Position numbers and translations under genes: made by a program. 64,000 bases of DNA from Desulfurispirillum indicum S5 (GTDB taxonomy: Bacteria; Chrysiogenota; Chrysiogenetes; Chrysiogenales; Chrysiogenaceae), in NCBI RefSeq assembly GCF_000177635.2, contig NC_014836.1:2402001-2466000 (forward strand), written 5' to 3'. The notes under the pieces were generated by a model that was not told the origin of the DNA, did no database searches, and saw only the letters and a program-made list of their open reading frames with translations. How positions within the stretch are numbered: position 1 is the first letter of the stretch; the number at the start of each line of letters is the position of its first letter. Of this stretch, positions 46,621 to 57,601 are shown in pieces.

Positions 46621-48924
46621 ATGGGAAAAAAGAAACTCGTCATTGTGGAATCACCTGCCAAAGCGAAAACCATTAACCGCTACCTGGGGAATAATTTTAC
46701 CGTCAAAGCCAGTGTGGGGCATGTCCGCGACCTTCCCAAGTCGACTTTTGGCGTTGATCTGGAAAATAACTTTGAGCCCAAGTATGTGACCCTGCGCGAT
46801 AAGAAGAAGGTAATCGATGAGCTGAAAAGCGCTGCCAGCAGGGTTGATGAAGTCTTTCTGGCAAGCGATCCCGATCGCGAGGGAGAGGCCATCGCCTGGC
46901 ATATCAGCGAGATTCTGCAGAAGGAAAACAAGGGACTTGCCATCAAGCGGGTGCTCTTCAACGAAATAACCAAGAAGGCCATTGTGCAGGCGTTGGAACA
47001 TCCCGGCGAAATCGTCCAGCCCAAAGTGGATGCCCAGCAGGCCCGGCGGATTATCGACCGTATCGTGGGCTACAAGATCAGCCCCTTCCTGTGGGAGAAG
47101 ATCTCGCGCAACCTCTCCGCCGGCAGAGTGCAGAGCGTGGCCCTGCGCCTGGTGTGTGAACGGGAGAAGGAGATCGACGCCTTTGTCACCGAGGAGTACT
47201 GGAGTGTTGTCACCCAGTTCATCAAGGACGAGGTGCCCTTTCAGGCCAAGCTCTTCCGCATCAAGGAGAAAAAGGCCCAGATCAAAGACGGAGACACGGC
47301 CCACGCCATCGTTGACGCCCTGAAAAAAGGTTCGTTCACGGTTGGCACGGTGGAAAAGAAGCAAAAGCGCAAGCGCCCCATGCCGCCTTTTACCACCAGC
47401 AAGCTGCAGCAGGATGCCTCACGCAAGCTGCGTTTTTCCGCCAAGAAGACCATGATGGTGGCCCAGTCACTCTATGAAGGGGTCAACCTTGGTGAGTACG
47501 GCCAGACGGGTCTGATCACCTATATGCGTACCGATTCCACCAGGCTCTCCCAGGATGCCATTGACATGGCCCGCGAATATATCGGCAAGACCTTCGGCCC
47601 CGATTATCTGCCGGAAAAGCCACGGGTCTACGCCACGGGCGGCAAGACCCAGGATGCCCACGAGGCGATTCGCCCCACCACTTCCCTGAACCCCGAAAGC
47701 ATCAAAGCACACCTGACGGGGGATCAGTACCGCCTCTACAAGCTTGTTTTTGACAAGTTCCTGGCGTCGCAGATGGCCGATGCCCTGATTGACGCCACGG
47801 CGGCGGATATCATCAATGGCGACTACACCCTGCGCGCCACCGGAAGCGTGGTGGCCTTTGCCGGTCACCTGGCCCTCTATCAGGCGGTGGAGGAGAGTGC
47901 CAAAAAAGAAGAGGATATTCTGCCGCCCCTGCATCAGGGCGACAAGCTCACCAGTGAAGATATCCAGGCCCTGCAGCACTTCACGCAGCCACCGCCCCGC
48001 TATACGGAGGCGACACTGGTGAAGACCCTTGAGGAAAAAGGTATCGGCCGTCCCAGTACCTATGCCTCCATTCTCTCCACCATCGAAGATCGCAAGTATG
48101 TGGAAAAGGAGGACCGGAAGTTTACCCCCACCGAGCGTGGAAAAATCGTCAACGAGCTTCTGGTCAATCACTTCCCCGAACTCTTTGAGTACAGCTTTAC
48201 CGCCAATCTCGAAGCCAAGCTCGACCGCATCGAGGAAGGCGAGGAGAACTGGAAAGATACCCTGGGGAACTTCTACGAAGGGTTTCAGCGGGAGCTGGAG
48301 AAGGCCAAGGAGTCGCTGAAACACGTTGACAAGATCAATATCAAGTCGGGGGTAGCCTGCCCGAAATGTGAAGCGGAGCTGGTGATCAAGAGCGGTCGCA
48401 ACGGTGAATTCCTGGCGTGTATCCGCTATCCGGAGTGCGAGTTCACCTCCAACTTCACCAAGGAAGAGGATGGCTCCATCACCATTGTGCAGCGTCCGGC
48501 CGAAGAGATGACCAGCATCGCCTGCGACAAGTGTGGGAAGCCCATGGCCATCAAGATGTCACGACGTGGCCCCTTCCTGGCGTGCAGCGGTTATCCGGAA
48601 TGCAAAAACCCTAAAAGCTTCCGCCGTGAAGAGGATGGCACCATTGTGGTGGTAGAGAAGAAGCCAGCTGAGCCCACCGATATCGCCTGTGAGAAGTGCG
48701 GCGCCCCCATGGTGATCCGCGCCTCCCGCCGCGGCGAGTTCCTGGCCTGCTCAGCGTTTCCCAAGTGCCGCAACACCAAGAATATGGAGCGCGATGAACA
48801 GGGTAAGGCGGTGATCAAGGAGAAAAAAGCCACCGCCAAGGAACCTGGCGAAAAGGCGGCAGCGCCCAAGGCAAAGGCGGCTGCCAAAAAGGCACCCGCA
48901 AAAAAATCAGCTGCGAAAAAGAAG
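46621..48924 (+). CDS. topA: DNA topoisomerase I
   Basis: A 768-residue type IA topoisomerase that removes negative supercoils. The TOPRIM domain has KLVIVESPAKAKTI and ASDPDREGEAIAWH; the catalytic tyrosine is Y301 in GLITYMRTDSTRLS. Three C-terminal zinc ribbons (CPKC...CIRYPEC, CDKC...CSGYPEC, CEKC...CSAFPKC) and an Ala/Lys-rich tail follow. ATG 46621 is preceded by GAGGATGGT; longer in-frame starts are not homologous. It is flanked by terminators on both sides. The shared start just after a long 270-base gap is where its promoter should lie. Confidence 0.96.
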
Positions 48925-48948
48925 TAGTGTTGCCCTCATGCCAAATAC

Positions 48949-48987
48949 AAAACCCCCGCGGTCAGAGGACTGCGGGGGTTTTGTTTT
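48949..48987 (+). terminator. Terminator after topA
   Basis: AAAACCCCCGCGGTC pairs with GACTGCGGGGGTTTT (one G-U pair), with further T residues on the plus strand and A-rich upstream sequence that makes it usable on the minus strand as well. Confidence 0.85.
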
Positions 48988-49000
48988 CTGCAAAGAGATA

Positions 49001-49459
49001 TCAGAACGCGAACATCACATGGAGGCGGGGAAAGAAGATCGGGCTCTCGGCGTAACCGAATATCTCCTCCTCAATCATGACCATCTGCACGGCTCCACCC
49101 AGGATGATATTGCGGGCGATGGATGTTTCATAGCCCACGGCTGCGCTAAAGCCGATTTCGGTGTCGTCATCTCCGTCCACATACATGCCGCCCAGCTCGT
49201 AGTAGGTGCCGTTCTGGTAGCGCTGGTTGTACGCCTTGTAGGTGAGTTCCAGCACGGTGAGATCCTCGCCGCTGGCGAAGCTGGCCTTGATGGCCGAGGT
49301 GCGCGTCAGGGCATGCTGAAAGATGATGTTCATCATGCCATCATCCTGGTTTCGATCAAAGATGCGCACGACATCGGTTCCGATGGCGTTATTGGCACTG
49401 GCGGTCGCGGGCAGCAGAAAAACGAGGGCAGCGAGCGTGCTGACGATCACTCTTTTCAT
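49001..49459 (-). CDS. Secreted beta-rich protein, probable small outer-membrane-type protein
   Basis: A 152-residue precursor with a signal peptide (MKRVIVSTLAALVFLLPATASA) and a mature part of alternating hydrophobic and polar residues (TYYELGGMYV, TEIGFSAAVGYE, NIILGGAVQMVMI) ending in an aromatic-terminated strand (PRLHVMFAF), as in eight-stranded outer membrane barrels. ATG 49459 follows AAGGAG. No family is named with confidence. It is convergent with topA and lies downstream of panD on the same strand. Confidence 0.7.
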   Translation of the reverse strand: MKRVIVSTLAALVFLLPATASANNAIGTDVVRIFDRNQDDGMMNIIFQHALTRTSAIKASFASGEDLTVLELTYKAYNQRYQNGTYYELGGMYVDGDDDTEIGFSAAVGYETSIARNIILGGAVQMVMIEEEIFGYAESPIFFPRLHVMFAF

Positions 49460-49530
49460 GGGAACTCCTTCGGAATGAAATGAGCTCACTATAATTTCTT
49501 TTGCCGTGGGTGTAAAGCCTGCAGCGTTGT

Positions 49531-49923
49531 CTAGCAGCAGGCGCTCTCCAGTTCCTCGACACCCTGGGTAATGCTCCAGTCGATGCGGTTGTGCTCGTCC
49601 ACATGGATGATGCGTGGCTTGAGAGTGCGGGCGACGGCATCCTCCATCTGGGCGTAGGAGATGATAATGATCAGATCACCTGGCTGTACCAGCCGTGCCG
49701 CGGCACCATTGAGGCAGATGACGCCGCTGCCGGGTTCGCCCTCGATGATATAGGTTTCAAAGCGGGCGCCATTGTTGATGTCGACGATGGCGACCTGTTC
49801 ATATTCCAGCAGGTCGGCAGCTTCCATGAGTTCTCGATCGATGGTGATACTGCCGACATAATGCAGATTAGCTTCGGTGACGGTGGCTCGATGTATCTTG
49901 GATTTGCACATGGTACGCAGCAT
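49531..49923 (-). CDS. panD: Aspartate 1-decarboxylase PanD
   Basis: A 130-residue pyruvoyl-dependent enzyme that makes beta-alanine for pantothenate. The precursor self-cleaves between G24 and S25 in the motif HYVGSITID, present exactly here, and K9, Y22 and R54 are in the expected positions (residues read directly). Last gene of panB-panC-panD, five bases after panC. Confidence 0.95.
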   Translation of the reverse strand: MLRTMCKSKIHRATVTEANLHYVGSITIDRELMEAADLLEYEQVAIVDINNGARFETYIIEGEPGSGVICLNGAAARLVQPGDLIIIISYAQMEDAVARTLKPRIIHVDEHNRIDWSITQGVEELESACC

Positions 49924-49928
49924 AGGGG

Positions 49929-50792
49929 TTACTCCTTGGCTTTGAGGGTAATGGAGGCGTTATCGATCAGGCGGGTTCTGCCGATATGGACGGCCAGGAT
50001 AACTCTGGCTTCTTCGGTAATGGTTTCCAGGTGAGCCAGGGTGACCGGATCGACGATTTCCACATAGTCGATGGTGCACAGTGGCGAGGCTGCGAAGTGC
50101 TCCCGGAGAGCCTGCCGGATTCTGGAAGCATCCCGCTGTCCCTGGTTGAGTATCTCCTGGGCCAGCGTCAGGGCCTGAAAGAGCATGGTGGCCGCTGAGC
50201 GTTCCTCCGGCGAGAGGTAGGTGTTGCGGGAGCTCATGGCCAGGCCATCTTCTTCGCGCAGCGTGGGGCAGGCAACAATTTCGACGGGCATATTGAGGTC
50301 CCGGGTCATCTGGCGGATCAGGGCCAGCTGCTGGTAATCCTTCTCGCCGAAATAGGCCCGTTGGGGCTGAATCAGGTGAAACAGCTTGGTGACAACGGTG
50401 GTGACTCCGCGAAAGTGGCTGGGGCGGCTGGCGCCACAGAGGACGGCGGCCATGGGCGACTGAACCTCAACCCAGGTGCAGTGTCCAGGAGGGTAGATGT
50501 CCTGGGCTTGCGGGGCAAAGACGTAGTCAACGCCAGCGTCACGGGCCATATCCAGATCCCTTTGCAGGTCGCGGGGATAACTGTCCAGGTCTTCTGAAGG
50601 GCCAAACTGGGTGGGGTTGACAAAGATGCTCATGACCGTGCAGGCGTTCTCGCTTTTGCTGCGCTCCACCAGGCTCATGTGGCCAGCGTGGAGGTATCCC
50701 ATGGTGGGGACCAGGCCAATGGTATGGGACGTCTTCTGCCAGAAAGCCCCAAGCACGTTGCACAGTTCCTTGCGTGTTTGTATGACCTGCAA
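49929..50792 (-). CDS. panC: Pantothenate synthetase PanC
   Basis: A 287-residue ligase joining pantoate and beta-alanine, with [16 protein letters not shown] (ATP-binding HIGH-like), [42 protein letters not shown] and [12 protein letters not shown]. The start is ATG 50792, just after the panB stop. The order panB-panC-panD makes a complete local pathway from ketopantoate branch precursors, except ketopantoate reductase. Confidence 0.96.
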   Translation of the reverse strand: MQVIQTRKELCNVLGAFWQKTSHTIGLVPTMGYLHAGHMSLVERSKSENACTVMSIFVNPTQFGPSEDLDSYPRDLQRDLDMARDAGVDYVFAPQAQDIYPPGHCTWVEVQSPMAAVLCGASRPSHFRGVTTVVTKLFHLIQPQRAYFGEKDYQQLALIRQMTRDLNMPVEIVACPTLREEDGLAMSSRNTYLSPEERSAATMLFQALTLAQEILNQGQRDASRIRQALREHFAASPLCTIDYVEIVDPVTLAHLETITEEARVILAVHIGRTRLIDNASITLKAKE

Positions 50793-50796
50793 GGTG

Positions 50797-51618
50797 CTAC
50801 CCTTTGAAGCAGTGTTCCGGCTGCGGGAACACTGCTTGTTTTACTTCGGCGCGGTACTGGCGGAAAGCCTCGGCCACCTGCTCACCCAGCAGGGCGTACT
50901 GTTTGACGAACTTGGGCGTGAAGTCATCGAAAAGCCCCAGCAGATCGTGCATGACCAGAACCTGGCCATCACAGTCGGGGCCGGCCCCAATGCCGATGGT
51001 GGGAATACGCAGCTCTCGGCTGATGCGCTGCCCGAGGGATGCGGGGATGCCTTCCAGGACTAGGGCGAAAGCTCCGGCTTCCTGAAGGGCCAGGGCGTCG
51101 GCTGTCAGGGTGTCGGCAGCTTCAGCCCCTCTCCCCTGGACGCGGAAGCCGCCCAGTGTGTGAATGGATTGCGGTGTCAGGCCGATATGGCCCATGACGG
51201 GGATGCCGGCACCGACGATTTTGCGTACGGTGTCTGCCATGGCGCGCCCGCCTTCAATTTTGACGGCTTCGGCACCCGCCTCCTGTACGAGGCGGCCGGC
51301 ATTGCGCAGGGCTTCTTCGGGGTTGATCTGGTAGGTCATGAAAGGCATGTCAGCGACGACCAGGGCATGCTTGGCCCCACGGCTGACGGCGCTGGTGTGG
51401 TAGATCATCTGTTCCAGAGTGACGCTCAGGGTGTTGGGCTGGCCGGAAAAAACCATGCCAACACTGTCCCCCACCAGGAGGATTTCGATACCCGCACTGT
51501 CGGCAATGCGGGCAAAAGACGAGTCGTAGGCGGTCAGCATGGCGATCTTTTCCCCCTCCGCTTTCATGGACATGACAGCGGTAGTGGTGATCTTGCCCAC
51601 CTCAAGGACTTTGCTCAT
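50797..51618 (-). CDS. panB: 3-methyl-2-oxobutanoate hydroxymethyltransferase PanB
   Basis: A 273-residue TIM-barrel enzyme transferring a hydroxymethyl group from methylene-THF. It has AMLTAYDSSFARIADSAGIEILLVGDSVGMV, MPFMTYQ, VKIEGG, PVMGHIGLTPQS and IGIGAGPDCDGQVLVMHDLLG. ATG 51618 follows AAAGG at 8 bases; the 36-codon longer frame upstream is not homologous. First gene of the pan operon. Confidence 0.96.
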   Translation of the reverse strand: MSKVLEVGKITTTAVMSMKAEGEKIAMLTAYDSSFARIADSAGIEILLVGDSVGMVFSGQPNTLSVTLEQMIYHTSAVSRGAKHALVVADMPFMTYQINPEEALRNAGRLVQEAGAEAVKIEGGRAMADTVRKIVGAGIPVMGHIGLTPQSIHTLGGFRVQGRGAEAADTLTADALALQEAGAFALVLEGIPASLGQRISRELRIPTIGIGAGPDCDGQVLVMHDLLGLFDDFTPKFVKQYALLGEQVAEAFRQYRAEVKQAVFPQPEHCFKG

Positions 51619-51781
51619 GTAAAGAACCTTTCTGGTCTGACCCCATGCGGGTGTCAGCCAAACAGTGTTTTCAGATTTTTTTCTTTTAGAGAACGTGGCA
51701 ATTTTTGTCAAGACAAGAGCTTGCAATTTCCCGCAGTTTCTCTGTGGCTGCGCTCAAAGGGGCGTGCTCAGAGGGATCGTG

Positions 51782-52558
51782 TCAGTTCACCTCAATGGGG
51801 AAGGGGAAGAGTTTTTCCTTCTCTTTGATCTGTTCGGCTTTGGTGCGGGCGGCGTCCAGCTGGCCGAATTCACCGACTCTGACACGGTACCAGATACCTC
51901 GGTCTCCCTGGTCGGAAACCATATAGTAGGCGTCATAGCCTTTTTCCTTGAGGGCTTTCGCCTGGCTCTGCGCGGACTGCTCGTCCCGGAAAGCGGCTAT
52001 CTGTATGGTGAATTTTCCGGCGGGTACCGTGCGTTTGAGAGATCCTTCGCCTGTGGCTGTGGCCGGAGCGGCCGGGGGAGCAGTCTTGGCTGCCGTAGGC
52101 TCAGCGGGGGAGCTTACCTGTGGTGTACTGGGTGCCTGGGGGCCGCTGGGGGTTGTTGGGGCGGCTATCTCCTGTTTTGCCCTGGCCAGCAGGTTGTCCT
52201 TTTCCTGGCGGGTTGCCTGGGCCTGCTCGGCAGCGCGCTGCGCTTCCTGGGCGGGTGGAACTTCCGCGAACTTGAGCTCAGGGGCTGTGGGCGCTCCGGG
52301 TGCGGTTGGCGCGCTCAGGGGCTGGGAGTTTGGCGGCAGGACGGTGGTGGTTTCCGTATCTGGCTGCAGGACGGAAATGCGCTGATCCATCTCTTTGGAG
52401 CCCAGGAGCATGCGACCGGCAAAGACTCCCAGGGCAAAGACCAGGGTGAGCCCGACTATAAAGACGATAAGGGTTGCAAATGTCTGATTGCCGCTTTTGC
52501 GGTTTGGCTGTTCCTGCTTGCTGCGTCCTGCGCGGGACGCGGTTCCAAATTGATCCAC
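51782..52558 (-). CDS. SPOR-domain, single-span membrane protein (cell division type)
   Basis: A 258-residue protein: cytoplasmic basic N-terminus, one membrane span (FATLIVFIVGLTLVFALGVFAG, about residues 27-48), a Pro/Ala/Thr-rich periplasmic linker with an Ala/Gln-rich coiled stretch, and a C-terminal SPOR domain (residues about 180-258; FTIQIAAFRDEQSAQSQAKALKEKGYDAYY, WYRVRVGEF). SPOR domains bind denuded glycan at the septum. It is 31 bases downstream of argS and probably co-transcribed. Whether it is FtsN-like or another septal protein is not resolved. Confidence 0.85.
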   Translation of the reverse strand: MDQFGTASRAGRSKQEQPNRKSGNQTFATLIVFIVGLTLVFALGVFAGRMLLGSKEMDQRISVLQPDTETTTVLPPNSQPLSAPTAPGAPTAPELKFAEVPPAQEAQRAAEQAQATRQEKDNLLARAKQEIAAPTTPSGPQAPSTPQVSSPAEPTAAKTAPPAAPATATGEGSLKRTVPAGKFTIQIAAFRDEQSAQSQAKALKEKGYDAYYMVSDQGDRGIWYRVRVGEFGQLDAARTKAEQIKEKEKLFPFPIEVN

Positions 52559-52589
52559 CTGTGGCCTCCTTGGCGGTTTCGGGGGGTTG

Positions 52590-54260
52590 TTACATGCGCT
52601 GGGGTGCGTCTATGCCGATGACATGGAGTCCGTTGCAGACGATCTGACGGGTTGCCTCCACCATGATGGTGCGGGCGGTCAGCAGTTCCTGCGTGGGGGC
52701 ATTCATGACGCGGCATACATTATAAAAGCTGTGGAATGCCGATGCAACTTCGTTGAGATAGTGGGGGATGCGGTGGGGTTCGCGCGCCAGAGCCGCGCCT
52801 TCTACCACTTCAGTGAAGCGTCCCAGCACCTTGGCGAGGTCTTTTTCCTGTTCCGTGTCCATCACGCTGAAATCGATGGCGTCCAGGTTTTGCTGCGGGT
52901 ACTTGTCGTTGGCTTTGAGCTGTTCGATGATGCTGCAGCAGCGGGCATGACAGTACTGGACATAGAAGACCGGGTTATCGTTGGTCTGCTGTTTGGCCAG
53001 CTCCAGGTCGAAATCCAGGTGGGAGTCGCAGCGGCGCATGAGGAAGAAGTACCGGGCGGCATCGGTGCCCACCTCGTCCAGCACGTCGCGCAGGGCATCG
53101 AACTCGCCGGAGCGGGTGCTCATGGCGACGGGCACACCCGCGCGCTGCAGGCTGACCAGCTGGATGAGGATGACTTCCAGATCGTCGGGGTTGCGATCCA
53201 GCAGGTTGACGGCGGCCTTGAGTCGGTTCACATAGCCGTGGTGGTCGGCTCCCCAGATATCGATCAGGGTGTCGAAGCCACGCTGGAATTTATTGCGGTG
53301 GTAGGCGATATCGGCGGCAAAGTAGGTGGTTTCGCCATTGCCACGGCGCACGACGCGATCTTTGTCATCACCGAAGGCGGTGGTGCGGACCCACAGGGCG
53401 TCGCCCTCTTCATAGGCCTTGCCGGCAGTCTGCAGCTGATCCAGCTCCCGGCTGACGTGGCCCTGTTCGTGAAGATCCTTTTCCGAGAAATAATGGTCGA
53501 AGCTGACCCGGAAGCGCTGCAGGTCGTCTTTGATGCCCTGCAGGATCACATCACCGGTCAGGGTGGTGAAAAAGGGTATGCTGGAGCGGTCGCCTTCAAA
53601 CTTGCGGCCGTACTTGGTGAGGACATCCCGGGCGATATCAGTAATATAGTCGCCCTGGTAGCAGCTCTCTTCCAGGGTCATTTCCTCGTGTCCCAGCAGC
53701 TGCATGTAGCGGATATAGGTGGAGAGGCCCAGGTTGTTCATCTGGTTGCCGGCATCGTTGATATAGTATTCGCGGTGCACATTGTAGCCGGCGTACTCGA
53801 GAATGCGGGCAATGGCGTCTCCCACGGCAGCTCCCCTGCCATGGCCGATATGCAGAGGGCCGGTGGGATTGGCGCTGACAAATTCCACCATGACGCGGCG
53901 GTTCTGGCCTACGGCGCTGCGTCCATACTGCTCACCTTCCCGCAGAATGGTTTTGAGGACTTCCAGGGAGGCGGCCGGGCGTACAAAGAAATTCATGAAG
54001 CCGGGGCCGGCGATTTCCACTTTCTCAATGGCGCTGTGGGAAAGGTGTGCCATGATGGCCTGGGCTATGGCTCGTGGTGGCTGCCCCATGATCTTGGCCA
54101 GTGGCATGGCTATGGTGCAGGCGAAATCGCCAAAGGATTTTTCCTTAGGGTTTTCGATGATGATCTCGGGGAGACCCTGGCCTTCGGGCAGGGACAGGGT
54201 GCCCCTCTGTATTGCCTGTTCAATGGCGTTTCGCACGCATTCCGCAATGAGCTGTCGCAT
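52590..54260 (-). CDS. argS: Arginyl-tRNA synthetase
   Basis: A 556-residue class I synthetase with FVSANPTGPLHIGHGRGAAVGDA (HIGH at 137-140), the D-rich anticodon-side DALRDVLDEVGTDAARYFFLMRR and the C-terminal DALR domain. The KMSKS position reads VAMSTRSG, the degenerate form common in ArgRS. ATG 54260 is divergent from lepA, with about 230 bases between. The gene is followed by the SPOR gene. Confidence 0.96.
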   Translation of the reverse strand: MRQLIAECVRNAIEQAIQRGTLSLPEGQGLPEIIIENPKEKSFGDFACTIAMPLAKIMGQPPRAIAQAIMAHLSHSAIEKVEIAGPGFMNFFVRPAASLEVLKTILREGEQYGRSAVGQNRRVMVEFVSANPTGPLHIGHGRGAAVGDAIARILEYAGYNVHREYYINDAGNQMNNLGLSTYIRYMQLLGHEEMTLEESCYQGDYITDIARDVLTKYGRKFEGDRSSIPFFTTLTGDVILQGIKDDLQRFRVSFDHYFSEKDLHEQGHVSRELDQLQTAGKAYEEGDALWVRTTAFGDDKDRVVRRGNGETTYFAADIAYHRNKFQRGFDTLIDIWGADHHGYVNRLKAAVNLLDRNPDDLEVILIQLVSLQRAGVPVAMSTRSGEFDALRDVLDEVGTDAARYFFLMRRCDSHLDFDLELAKQQTNDNPVFYVQYCHARCCSIIEQLKANDKYPQQNLDAIDFSVMDTEQEKDLAKVLGRFTEVVEGAALAREPHRIPHYLNEVASAFHSFYNVCRVMNAPTQELLTARTIMVEATRQIVCNGLHVIGIDAPQRM

Positions 54261-54383
54261 AGGTGACGATTCCTTGTTTCTGGAAAAATGAAGTGTTAAG
54301 CCACAGCATCATAGTGATTCTTGCCTGCCATGGCAAGAGCAAGGGACGACTAAAGTAGCGTTGGTTGCCTGTGGTACCTTTAC

Positions 54384-54414
54384 TTGCGGTAGCCTGCGCA
54401 ATGGTGTATATAAT
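54384..54414 (+). promoter_or_regulatory. Weak candidate promoter for lepA
   Basis: TTGCGG and TATAAT are separated by 19 bases, about 80 bases before lepA. The -10 box is perfect but the spacing is long. Confidence 0.3.
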
Positions 54415-54492
54415 TTGCTTTTGTTTCCAGAAGGCTGCTTTGGATGTGTTTTCTGCAAACGGTGACACTATCACTTGAGTACAAGAGGTTTC

Positions 54493-56301
54493 ATGCAACG
54501 GGAGTTCAAGCGCAACTTTTCCATTATTGCCCATATTGATCACGGGAAGTCGACCCTGGCTGACCGCATCATAGAGTTTACGGGTGCCATACAGGATCGC
54601 GAAAAAAAGGACCAGCTGCTGGATCGCATGGATCTGGAGCGCGAGCGTGGCATCACCATCAAGGCCCAGGCCATTACCCTGAACTACCTGGCGCAGGATG
54701 GGAACACCTACGAGCTGAACCTGATTGATACTCCGGGGCACGTGGACTTTTCCTATGAGGTATCCCGCAGCCTTGCCGCCTGTGAAGGGGCACTGCTGGT
54801 GGTTGACGCTTCCCAGGGTGTCGAGGCCCAGACTCTGGCAAACGTGTACCTGGCCCTGGACAACGACCTTGAGCTGATTCCGGTGCTCAATAAAATCGAT
54901 CTGCCGTCGGCGGAGCCGGAGCGTATCAAGCAGCAGATTGAAGATATTATCGGACTGGATACTTCCGATGCCGTTATGGCCTCTGCCAAGGAGGGGATCG
55001 GTATCGGCGATATTCTCGAGGCGGTGGTGCAGCGCATTCCCTCACCGGAGGGCTCAGAGGAAGCGCCGCTGCAGGCACTTATTTTCGACTCCTGGTTTGA
55101 CCCCTACCAGGGCGTGATCATCATGGTGCGGATTGTGAATGGCTCTTTGCGCAAGGGGATGCGTATCCGCTCCTTCAAGGGAAGGAAGGAACACGAGGTC
55201 ACCCATGTGGGGTACTTTGACCCCTTTCAGCAGGATGTGGACTGTCTCAGCGCCGGCAGTGTCGGCTTTGTGATCGCCGGTATCAAGGATATTCAGGAGG
55301 TCAAGGTCGGTGACACCATCACGCGCTGTGACCACCCGGCCAAGCAGCCGCTGGACGGTTACAAGGAAGTGAAGCCCATGGTATTCAGCGGGCTTTACCC
55401 TGTGGACAGTGCAGAGTACGATGACCTGCGGGACGCTCTGGAAAAGCTGGTGCTCAACGACGCTTCCCTGAGTTTTGAGCTGGAGAGCTCGGCGGCCCTT
55501 GGTTTTGGTTTTCGCTGTGGCTTCCTGGGACTTCTGCACATGGAGATCATTCAGGAGCGTCTGGAGCGCGAGTACAACCTGAATCTCATTACCACGGCGC
55601 CTACGGTGACCTACGCGGTGCACGATATCCATGGTGGGTGCACCATGGTGGACAACCCCACGCAGCTGCCGGATCCGCAGTTGATCGACCATATCGAAGA
55701 GCCGTATATTGTTGCCAACATCATGTGTCCCAACGACTACGTGGGGCAGGTGATCACCCTGTGCCAGATGAAGCGCGGGATTCAGAAGGCCATTCAGTAT
55801 ATTGGATCTGACCGGGTCATGGTCACCTATGAATTGCCGCTCAACGAAGTGGTCATGGATTTTTATGATGCCCTGAAGAGCGCGACGCGCGGCTATGCCT
55901 CTTTGGATTATGACTTCCTGGAGTATCGCCCCGGCAAGCTGGTCAAGCTCGATATACTGCTCAACGGCGACACGGTGGACGCCTTGAGTCTGATCGTGCA
56001 CGCTGACAGCGCCTATGCCCGTGGCCGCGACCTGGCAGCCAAGATGCGCGAAATCATTCCGCGCCAGATGTTCGAAGTGGCGATTCAGGCCGCTATCGGT
56101 AATAAGATCATCGCTCGCGAGACCGTCAAGGCCATGCGGAAAAACGTTCTTGCCAAGTGTTATGGTGGCGATATCACCCGAAAAAAGAAGCTTCTGGAGA
56201 AACAGAAGGAAGGAAAGAAACGCATGAAACAGGTGGGAGCAGTGGAAGTTCCTCAGGAAGCATTTATGGCCGTTCTGCGTGTCGGCACGGAGGGAAGGTA
56301 A
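54493..56301 (+). CDS. lepA: Elongation factor 4 (LepA)
   Basis: A 602-residue translational GTPase that assists ribosome back-translocation or assembly. It has [16 protein letters not shown] (G1), [11 protein letters not shown] switch region, [13 protein letters not shown] (G3), [10 protein letters not shown] (G4) and the LepA C-terminal signature ([16 protein letters not shown]). ATG 54493 follows AAGAGG by four bases. It is directly followed by lepB, the usual gene order. Confidence 0.97.
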   Translation: MQREFKRNFSIIAHIDHGKSTLADRIIEFTGAIQDREKKDQLLDRMDLERERGITIKAQAITLNYLAQDGNTYELNLIDTPGHVDFSYEVSRSLAACEGALLVVDASQGVEAQTLANVYLALDNDLELIPVLNKIDLPSAEPERIKQQIEDIIGLDTSDAVMASAKEGIGIGDILEAVVQRIPSPEGSEEAPLQALIFDSWFDPYQGVIIMVRIVNGSLRKGMRIRSFKGRKEHEVTHVGYFDPFQQDVDCLSAGSVGFVIAGIKDIQEVKVGDTITRCDHPAKQPLDGYKEVKPMVFSGLYPVDSAEYDDLRDALEKLVLNDASLSFELESSAALGFGFRCGFLGLLHMEIIQERLEREYNLNLITTAPTVTYAVHDIHGGCTMVDNPTQLPDPQLIDHIEEPYIVANIMCPNDYVGQVITLCQMKRGIQKAIQYIGSDRVMVTYELPLNEVVMDFYDALKSATRGYASLDYDFLEYRPGKLVKLDILLNGDTVDALSLIVHADSAYARGRDLAAKMREIIPRQMFEVAIQAAIGNKIIARETVKAMRKNVLAKCYGGDITRKKKLLEKQKEGKKRMKQVGAVEVPQEAFMAVLRVGTEGR

Positions 56302-57123
56302 GTGGTGAACGAGACCCATACCGACAAGGAAGGAACGCCGGTATCCCGGGAGGGAAATCCCAGGGGGATGCGCCACTTGCTGGAGAGGCACCTTGATCTG
56401 ATTATCGCGGTTTTCTATACGCTGTGCCTGATCTTCTGGGCCGATCAGCTGCCCCTGAAAATGGGGACGGCCACGGTATCTTTGCCCATGGTGGTGATAC
56501 TGACCGCATTGATTGCCCACCACGCCTTCTATTACGTGGTCCGCCTGCTGAAGACCACCATTGAAAAGGGAAGATTCCAGCGTTTTGTGGACGAAATATC
56601 CCAGGTGCTTGCCATGGCCCTGGTGATTATCATCTTCATCGTGCAGGCCTTCAAGATCCCTTCCGGATCCATGCTGGAGACGCTGCAGATCGGTGACCAC
56701 CTGCTGGTGAACAAGTTTATATACACTTTTGTAGAAGTTGAGCGCGGTGACGTGGTGGTGTTCAAGTTTCCCCCTGAGCCTCACATCGACTATATCAAGC
56801 GTGTCGTTGGCCTGCCAGGCGACCGGATTCGCATCGAGGCCAAGCGGGTCTATGTGAATGACGAGCCCTTTGTGACCGGTTTTGAACAGTTTAAGGATTC
56901 CCAGCTGCAAACGGGTTCGCCCCGCGACAATATGAAGGAATTCCAGGTTCCCCAGGGCAATTACTTCATGCTGGGTGACAACCGGGATAACTCTTTCGAC
57001 AGTCGCTTCTGGGGATTTGTTCCCGAAGAAAACATCGTTGGGAAAGCATTCATTCTCTATTTTTCCTGGGATTCCGAAAACAGCGCTGTGCGTTTTAATC
57101 GCATCGGCCGCCTGATACGGTGA
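56302..57123 (+). CDS. lepB: Signal peptidase I (LepB)
   Basis: A 273-residue membrane protease that removes signal peptides. Catalytic Ser123 is in FKIPSGSMLETL and Lys166 in DYIKRVVGLPGDRI; the conserved GDNRDNSFDSRFWG follows. About 115 residues with three hydrophobic segments precede the active site. The GTG 56302 start abuts the lepA stop, with GGAGGGAAGG upstream, so translation is coupled. Confidence 0.95.
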   Translation: MVNETHTDKEGTPVSREGNPRGMRHLLERHLDLIIAVFYTLCLIFWADQLPLKMGTATVSLPMVVILTALIAHHAFYYVVRLLKTTIEKGRFQRFVDEISQVLAMALVIIIFIVQAFKIPSGSMLETLQIGDHLLVNKFIYTFVEVERGDVVVFKFPPEPHIDYIKRVVGLPGDRIRIEAKRVYVNDEPFVTGFEQFKDSQLQTGSPRDNMKEFQVPQGNYFMLGDNRDNSFDSRFWGFVPEENIVGKAFILYFSWDSENSAVRFNRIGRLIR

Positions 57124-57127
57124 GAGC

Positions 57128-57601
57128 GTGGAAGCAACCAAAGCCACCATAGCCGATGTGAAGCAGATTCACACCATCATCAACCGCTTTGCTCAGGAGC
57201 AGCTGATGCTGCCCAAGGCGCTGAGCGATATCTATGAGACCATCCGCGATTTTTTTGTTCTGCGTGACGAGCAGGGGCAGGTTACGGCCTGCGGAGCCCT
57301 GCACGTTATCTGGGAGGATCTGGCCGAAATTCGCAGCCTGGCCGTAGCCCATGGCTTTCAGGGTCAGGGCCTTGGCAGCTGTATCGTGAGCGCCTGCCTG
57401 CAGGAGGCAAATTTCCTGGGGGTGAGGCGTATCTTTGCTCTTACCTATCAGAAGCCTTTCTTTGAGAAGATGGGTTTTCACGAAGTGGAGAAGAGCGAAC
57501 TGCCCCACAAGATATGGGCTGACTGTGTCAAGTGCGCGAAGTTCCCGGAGTGCGATGAGATTGCCATGGAAATTCTGCTGCAAGGTGTGCGCGCAAGCTG
57601 A
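57128..57601 (+). CDS. GNAT N-acetyltransferase, short ArgA/NAGS-like
   Basis: A 157-residue single-domain GNAT enzyme whose pattern (ALHVIWEDLAEIRSLAVAHGFQGQGLGSCIV, acetyl-CoA-binding; ALTYQKPFFEKMGFHEV; LPHKIWADCVKCAKFPECDEIAM) matches the short-form N-acetylglutamate synthases of many bacteria, which start arginine biosynthesis. The four clustered cysteines near the C-terminus (CVKCAKFPEC) could bind a metal. GTG 57128 starts four bases after lepB; the stop overlaps the next gene start. A different acceptor amino acid is possible. Confidence 0.8.
   Translation: MEATKATIADVKQIHTIINRFAQEQLMLPKALSDIYETIRDFFVLRDEQGQVTACGALHVIWEDLAEIRSLAVAHGFQGQGLGSCIVSACLQEANFLGVRRIFALTYQKPFFEKMGFHEVEKSELPHKIWADCVKCAKFPECDEIAMEILLQGVRAS

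Noticed and set aside
52587-57150. Very long antisense frames opposite argS and opposite lepA/lepB
   Set aside because: They mirror conserved genes on the other strand and have no starts with ribosome sites.
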